Shown here: piece by piece, positions 58,650-64,000 of the stretch
Layout: every line of letters begins with the position of its first letter
Numbering within the stretch: position 1 is the stretch's first letter
Assembly: GCA_015832175.1 (NCBI GenBank)
Contig: WJXW01000014.1
Location: 1,488,001 to 1,552,000 of the forward strand
DNA from: Paraphaeosphaeria minitans
Taxonomy: Eukaryota > Ascomycota > Dothideomycetes > Pleosporales > Didymosphaeriaceae
Direction: 5' to 3'
Length of the DNA: 64,000 nt
Notes under the pieces: model-generated
What the model was told of the DNA's origin: nothing
Databases searched by the model: none
What the model saw: only the letters and a program-made list of their open reading frames with translations
Translations under genes and position numbers: made by a program

Positions 58650-59906
58650 TCAGAGCTGGGTTGGGTACTTGGTGGTCTCGATCTTGTCGGGGTATGTGAG
58701 GCCGCCCTGCTTTCTCGTCTCATCCATAACGTCCATGATGAGGATGCTCTCGTCGAGACCTTCGTACCGGCCTTCTTTTCGGCCGTTGAGGAGGGCATCG
58801 GCAGCCTCGTCTGCCTCCCAGAACATACCCTGGCCTTCGCCCTCAGCGTTGGTGGTATCGCCGAAGCCGTTGTGCCACCCGCTTCCTTCGCCGGGACCGG
58901 GCTGCGGCCAAGTCTTGTCTTCCACAGTGCCGTCTTTCAAGATGATGCGGGTGCGAGTGGGGCGAAAGGCAGGCGGGAAGACTTGGATCTCGCCGCCAGG
59001 GCCCTGGATACGGATTCCAGGAACGTCCTGGTTCCCGGCTGGGGAGGTCGCGACGCGGATCGAGGTGGTGGCGATGGCATGTGCTTCGCCGCCGGCATCG
59101 TCGGCGCGCGGGAAGGTCAGGACGATGGTCGTCGTCTCGTCAGCATCCTTTGTGGGGCCGTAGTTCTTCATGGCGGCGAGGATCTTGGGGGCCTGGCGGG
59201 CACCCGGCGGCTGGGTGTGGTAGAGCGTCTGGAATACCCACGTCAGGCTGTAGATGCCGAGGTCGAGCAGGGCGCCGCCGGCCAGCTCGGGGTTGACCAT
59301 GCGGTTGGTGCCGTCCTTCCACTGCACCTCGGGGTCGCAGGCCATGCTGTTGTCGGCGAAGACGCGCGCCACGGGGCCGATGCGGCCGGCGGTGATCTGG
59401 TCGCGCACGTAGATGGACAGCGGGAAGTATCGCGTCCACACGGCCTCCATGAGGAAGAGTCCCTTCTCGCGCGCCTTGTCGGCCAGGGCGCGCAGCTGGG
59501 CGGCGTTGACGGTGAAGGCCTTCTCGCACAGCACGGGCTTGCCGGCTTCGAGGGCAAGCATGGCGTTCTGGTAGTGATGCGAGTGCGGCGTCGCAATGTA
59601 GACAATGTCGACATTGGCATCGTCGACCAGCTCCTGGTACGAGCCATAGGCCTTTGCGTCGGCCGACGCGCCCGTAGCCTTGAGAAAGTCCTGCGCGCGC
59701 GCTGCCGACGCCGACGATGCAGCTGCGACGACCGTGTGCTTGAGGTGCCGCACGCCGCGCGTGGCGGGATCGACCAGCAGGTCCTTGGTGCTGCCGTCGC
59801 TGTCAGCCCTGTCCCGCACTCCAACCCCGCGGCGGGGCACCTACAATGTCGTGGCGATGCCGCCCGTCGCCAGAATACCCCAGCGGATCGTCTTGGGAGC
59901 GGCCAT
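58650..59906 (-). CDS. NAD(P)-dependent Gfo/Idh/MocA oxidoreductase (dihydrodiol / D-xylose dehydrogenase type)
   Basis: Two exons on the minus strand, 59906-59845 and 59790-58650 (400 aa). The 54-nt intron (GTAGGT..GCTGAC..GGCAG) joins RWGILATGGIATTF to TKDLLVDP, giving the complete Rossmann GxxxTGGIA start that is missing from the long frame alone. Further marks: VDIVYIATPHSHHYQNAMLAL, the catalytic-lysine motif with CEKAFTVNA (EKP is more common; here EKA), AVWTRYFP, GGALLDLGIY. These fit the dimeric dihydrodiol dehydrogenase / NADP D-xylose 1-dehydrogenase branch known from fungi. The precise substrate is not decidable. Cytosolic, no signal peptide. Confidence 0.92.
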
Positions 59907-62254
59907 CGTGGGCTGCGTGTGCATGTGCGTGTGCGTGTCCGTGTGCGTCTACTGAACGGTGGACTGTGTGTCGCAGGAGAGCGGCGGGCAGTCGACGACA
60001 CGGTGTTGCAATGTACCTAGACTATCTCTCTAGCTTCCCGAGCTGCCCCGCGGCGCCACCCTCCCCTCCCCCCACTCTTGCCTGCCCGCCCGCTGAAGAG
60101 TGGGCGCGTTCGACCTTGCCAGTTCCTGAACGCCTCGTATTCGTGTTCTTGTGCTTTAGTCTAGTCCCGACGTCCTTTACTGTGGTAGTCTAGATAGTTC
60201 CGACTGTGGACTGCCTCGTTCTCGTCCTCTAGTGTAGGTAGGTAGCTCCGACTGTGGACTGCCTCGTTCTTCTCTTTTACATGGTAGTCTAGTCAACCTC
60301 GTTCTTGTCCTTTACATGGTAGTCTAGTCTGCCTCGTCCTTGGCCTAGTGTAGCTCCGGCTGTGTTGTCCCGCGCGGCTGCTATACTCGTTTCCGCATCC
60401 CTACCTGCACAGTATGCATGTCCCATCCAACCCGGCGTCGAAGCATCCTACACGTACCCCGGCGTGCCTTCTTGCTGCACACACCCTCTTGCGAATCATC
60501 CGAACAACTTTCTACAAAATGACCCCTGATCCGCCAATCATCTCTACCACCCCCTCGAACACTTTGGTTACAGCCGGGCTGCCACAGCCTTCGTCTACTC
60601 GATCACCAGCACGGCCGGATCTCGTCCAGTCATTCGATATTCAAGCGAGTTGGACCACGTATGCGCGAGAGAGCTTCGGCTCGAGCATGCCCTGACGATT
60701 GCTCCTGTTAATAGGAGAATCTTGATCACTATTGTATTAACACTGAGTTATGCATAGCGGCTAACTTCGTCTCGTTCCTATCCAGCACACATACGGCATC
60801 ATGCTGCCCGCGATCACCTTCTGAACTGGGCACACTTCCCAGTTCATGGGAGGTTTGCATGGACTCGATGACTGGCATATACCGGTATCTTTGGGCCCTT
60901 CTGAGGCCCCGTCGCATGGCTAAGGATATCTGCATCATCGCACCACCGCCGAGCACCCGCCACTCAGACTGGTTGGTGCCCACAAACCACCGCACCCTGC
61001 GCCTCACTTTCACGATCCAAAGTGTTGACTTGCAGCACTCTCCCTTGGGTCCTGTTCAAGCCTAGCGCGATGCAGAAGCGAGACCACGTCACTTGCCACG
61101 ATATCGGTCCATTTCGACTTGCAACCGGACAACACAACACGAGTGACAGCTCATTGACAGCGAGACGCACTCCACTTGTTCTAACTGATCATCTCGTGCG
61201 TGGCGACACATTCACTGAGACTGGGCTAGCGTGCATTGCACCACCGGGGGCAGCTACAGCTTCGGACAGCCTGAACAAGAGACGGCGAGGTACATGCCGG
61301 TGCAATGAACGGATGGCCAGAGCACAGGGCTGATACTCTAAGTATGCAACGGCCCGGCTCGTTAACAGCATCGGTGTCAAGGGCACGCAGGATCTAAGCA
61401 CGACGGAGTTTCAACACATGGACGACCATCCCGAGCCACGCGCTGCTGGAATGCAGTAATGTGACTGGACGCCATGATGCGTACGGCAACGATCGAACCG
61501 GCGTGGCTCATCCGAGTCAGGCCGCCATGCATGGACATCACGCCATGGAGGCGTTTGATTGACGAGTTCCTGGCAAAGTTTGGTTCGGTGCGGTCCGGAA
61601 CGAGGACGGATCGCAAGGCAAAGCTCTTGCGCGGGTCCGTACCTTGAACGGCAATAGCTCAGAGCCTAAGTACGCAAGTGTACACGCCGGCATCATTAGC
61701 CTCACAGCTCCTGCTGGTCTCTCAGCCAACTCACACAAACCAATCTTCATATGGCCAAGCCGTGCATGACCCCACATGATTTCAGTAGCCATTGGTCCCA
61801 GAAGATTTGAATGTTGCATGACTGGATTTTATATACCTTGTCTTCCCACGGTGGGCTGCCTGCACTCATGTTTTTTCGCCTGGCCACGAATGACGACTCA
61901 AATTCCAAAGCCAATAAGAGCAAGCATGCGTCACCAACCAGGAGAGCCACACTACCCAAGACAACGGACGTTTGTCTAGCAACACGAACCACGCGGGACA
62001 CAGGCGGCAGTACCCCTCATCCACTTTACCATCCTACTGGATCTTCAGCTCGTCAGAGTCGATTTTTGCGGAGAGGGCAGTTCAAGCATGCGTTGTGGAA
62101 CTATAAACAGCAGGCCAGCATCCCTAGGTTTCGCACCGTCTTACGTTTCTTGAATCGAGCCTGGACACCTGGTCTTTCCTTGAAATCAACCGTCATCTAG
62201 TGTGACTCCCGTCATCGATAGCACTCGACGTCTGCTTCGCCGGCAACGCCTACC
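59907..62254. other. Gene-poor 2.3-kb region
   Basis: No frame with a domain or plausible spliced structure. The left 450 bp contain TG-rich (GTGCGTGT at 59913-59950) and imperfect repeats of a TCCGACTGTGGACTGCCTCGTTCT unit (60199-60345, with TAGTCTAG spacers). The rest (60,700-62,200) is of mixed composition without visible structure; I cannot say what it does. Confidence 0.45.
60190..60350 (+). repeat. Degenerate tandem repeat (ACTGTGGACTGCCTCGTTCT)
   Basis: Two full copies about 50 bp apart, followed by shortened ones (CCTCGTTCTTGTCCTTTACATGG, CTGCCTCGTCCTTGG), with TAGTCTAG in the joins. Confidence 0.7.
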
Positions 62255-62662
62255 ATGGCCGCTAACCGACAAGAGACCTATGTACAGAAACTTCAAAGTG
62301 CGTGCCTTGGTTCCTGCCCCCGTCTGCGACTAACAACCCTCGCCTTTAGACTATTGCACGGCCAATCAAATCGCGCAGCCGCAGTTCCAGGACTATTCAG
62401 ACCCAAGAGGTATGCTTCCCATCAGCAAGCCCACCTCCCTGTGACATGTCGTTAATTATTCAAAGGGATTAGAACTGCCTGGTCAAGCGGCGTTGTCGTG
62501 CAGGGCCGTGAATTCCGAGCCCACCTCTGGCGCGACTATCGTTATCTCGAACAATCCCGCGAAGAGGCCGCCGAAATTGCTTGGAAGACTTTGAATGGGA
62601 TGTCTGTCACAAATACGGCACAATTTACATACGGACGTGGGCATTCTGCAATGTCTAGATAG
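62255..62662 (+). CDS. Small single-domain dsRNA-binding protein
   Basis: 99 aa from three exons, 62255-62297, 62350-62409 and 62466-62662, with introns of 52 and 56 nt (GTGCGT..GACTAAC..TTTAG and GTATGC..GTTAATT..AAAG). The product is almost only a dsRBD: YVQKLQNYCTANQIAQPQF (helix 1), RGIRTAWSSGVVVQGREF (strands 1-2), HLWRDYRYLEQSREEAAEIAWKTL (strand 3 and helix 2 with the AAExAW end). The usual KKxAK basic patch of helix 2 is replaced by SREEAAE, so RNA affinity may be reduced. No other domain. It is the last gene before the AT-rich repeat block. None of the exons alone looks like a gene, which is why it is easily missed. Confidence 0.8.
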
Positions 62663-62938
62663 ACAATGCTTCTGTAATATATCACTACCACACTATTGTT
62701 ACACGCCAGCCACACCTCTTATTTGGAGTAAGAACTACTACTATATCCAACCATAGTGGCTATTAGGCGTAAAGTCTTTTAGTGCTAATACCTATAATTC
62801 ATTAAACTTTAATTTAGACTTTTATTATAGAGTTTATTTACCTTACTTATTACTTATAATAAAAGAGGAACATAGTAAGGAGAGAAGAATAAGCTTCTTA
62901 CGGTAGAACTTTATACACCAGAGAAAACTTAGGGCTAA
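62663..62938. other. Start of AT-rich block
   Basis: A sharp drop in GC begins within about 40 bp of the dsRBD stop codon. The block is rich in TTA, CTA and TATA steps with no coding frame, typical of RIP-mutated repeats. Confidence 0.7.
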
Positions 62939-64000
62939 GGGCCTGTTCAGTAGACGTGATCTAGAGGCTTAATCTCATCTTAATTACTAGATCTAGTTAG
63001 GCTCACATTAAGATCACGCTGTGTTCAGTTTAAGCGTAATCTTAACGTTATAAATAGAGGTCTAATCTAGGAGTAATTAACTAGCTAAATTAAACCCTGC
63101 TAGTGCTAATAGTATCTATGTTTATACCTATTTAAGCGTGAGATTATAAGTTAAACTAAGTATAAAGTTAAAAGGTCTATCTTATCTAATCTTAGAGCTT
63201 TTTAACGCTGTAATACTTAGTAGAGAGGCCTTTATAGGCGTTATAGAAGTGTTAATAGTAGTAACTTTAGTATTAATTAACGCTATAAAGAGGACTCTAG
63301 TGCTACTTATAGGCGTAAATAAATGCGTAGAGGATATATGCCTAGGTTTAGCTTAGCTAGCTAGGTGCCTTATTAATAACTTATACCTATATAAGAAGAT
63401 GTAACTCTAGCAAAGTACGTTTAAGGCTCTTATTACTTACTATAGATAACATGTTAAGGATAGCTAATAAATTAAGGTAGAGAAGAAAGTACTTACGTTT
63501 CTATATATCTACGCGTAAGGAGCTAGGTAGCAGGAAGCTAAACACTACTATAGGCACTTACTAAGTATAATTACTATATATATATATAGAAATTTTACCT
63601 AACTTTTGCTAACGTTAGTAGTAACTTTTATAAAGTTCTTGCTATAGTCCTTTTACTATACCTAGAAGTTATATATTTACTCTCTAGCGCCTGCCTAGAG
63701 GCTATACGTAATAACCTAAAATATATACCTTTCTTTAAGAACTATGTAGGAGCTCTTAATAGGTTAAAATTTAAGGTCTACGTGCTAGTAGATAACTCTA
63801 AATAATATAGAAATTGCTATAGATACCTCTCCTAAAACGTATTAGTAGCTGTTAACTTTAATATAAACTTTATATACATCTTAGCTAGCTAGAAGGGTAG
63901 CGCTTATAACGCCTAGGTGCTTATAGACGCTTATTAATAAGGATTTACAGCTCCTCTAGGTAAGTATTACCTAGTGGACGCTAGGTATATAAATAGTAAT
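62939..64000 (+). mobile_element. RIP-degraded PIF/Harbinger DNA transposon, cut by the window edge
   Basis: A GGGCCTGTTC terminus preceded by TAA (62936-62938), the usual target type for PIF/Harbinger, marks a likely left end. From about 63470 the plus strand holds remnants of the transposase; from 63740 a single frame of 87 codons to the edge carries the DDE-domain order of Harbinger nucleases (YRN..YLS..NVL, NFIYILA, GSAYNA, VLIDA, GKYYLVDA) interrupted by six TAA/TAG stops. Replacement by TA-rich codons agrees with C-to-T mutation. Nothing functional is expected. Confidence 0.75.

Overview
The window is nuclear DNA of a filamentous ascomycete (Pezizomycotina). A Dothideomycete is my best guess, but the sequence does not prove it. 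The evidence is dense single-copy eukaryotic genes with introns of about 42-60 nt carrying GTRNGT donors, GCTAAC/CTGAC-like branch sites and CAG/TAG acceptors; fungal families (NatB Mdm20, Ies1, Cym1, Stt4, Bem3-type RhoGAP, DUF7703- and DUF8021-type proteins); an intact Tad-like LINE; and an AT-rich, stop-riddled transposon block at the right edge typical of RIP.

Layout. 0-6 kb: mitochondrial Met-tRNA synthetase (MSM1) and a nine-exon NatB auxiliary subunit (MDM20), both +. 7.3-12.2 kb: a large PX-PH-RhoGAP protein on the minus strand with a 61-glutamine tract. 12.5-14.0 kb: gene-free, with a higher-order minisatellite. 14.1-19.4 kb: mitoribosomal uS13m (minus), an ER cyclophilin with two possible C-termini, and the DEAD-box helicase DED1 with a 6-nt microexon. 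20.9-27 kb: IES1 (INO80 complex), a secreted/single-pass membrane protein, and a phosphoglycerate-mutase-like gene with in-frame stops in its conserved tail. 27.2-34.8 kb: divergent pair PRE10 (proteasome alpha7) and STT4 (PI 4-kinase). 35.3 kb: a tRNA-Trp(CCA) gene whose D-arm is interrupted by a 57-nt segment with all the marks of a spliceosomal intron, in addition to the usual anticodon-loop intron. 37-41 kb: two polytopic membrane proteins. 41.5-52.9 kb: CYM1 and a taxilin gene, whose shared upstream region is split by an apparently full-length 5.8 kb Tad-like retrotransposon with an 11-bp target-site duplication. 53.6-62.7 kb: nitronate monooxygenase and a DUF8021-type secreted protein (tail to tail), tRNA-Thr(AGT), a MITE, a TMEM254-like membrane protein, a Gfo/Idh/MocA dehydrogenase, and a 99-residue dsRNA-binding protein. 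62.7-64 kb: RIP-degraded PIF/Harbinger transposon.

Most genes are housekeeping (translation, N-terminal acetylation, protein folding and turnover, phosphoinositide and Rho signalling, chromatin) and are not a functional cluster. The unusual content is in RNA processing (split tRNA-Trp, microexons, start codons isolated as their own exon, alternative cyclophilin tails) and in mobile or repeated DNA. Exon boundaries were worked out by hand from splice signals, reading frame and family conservation; no alignment or transcript data were available.
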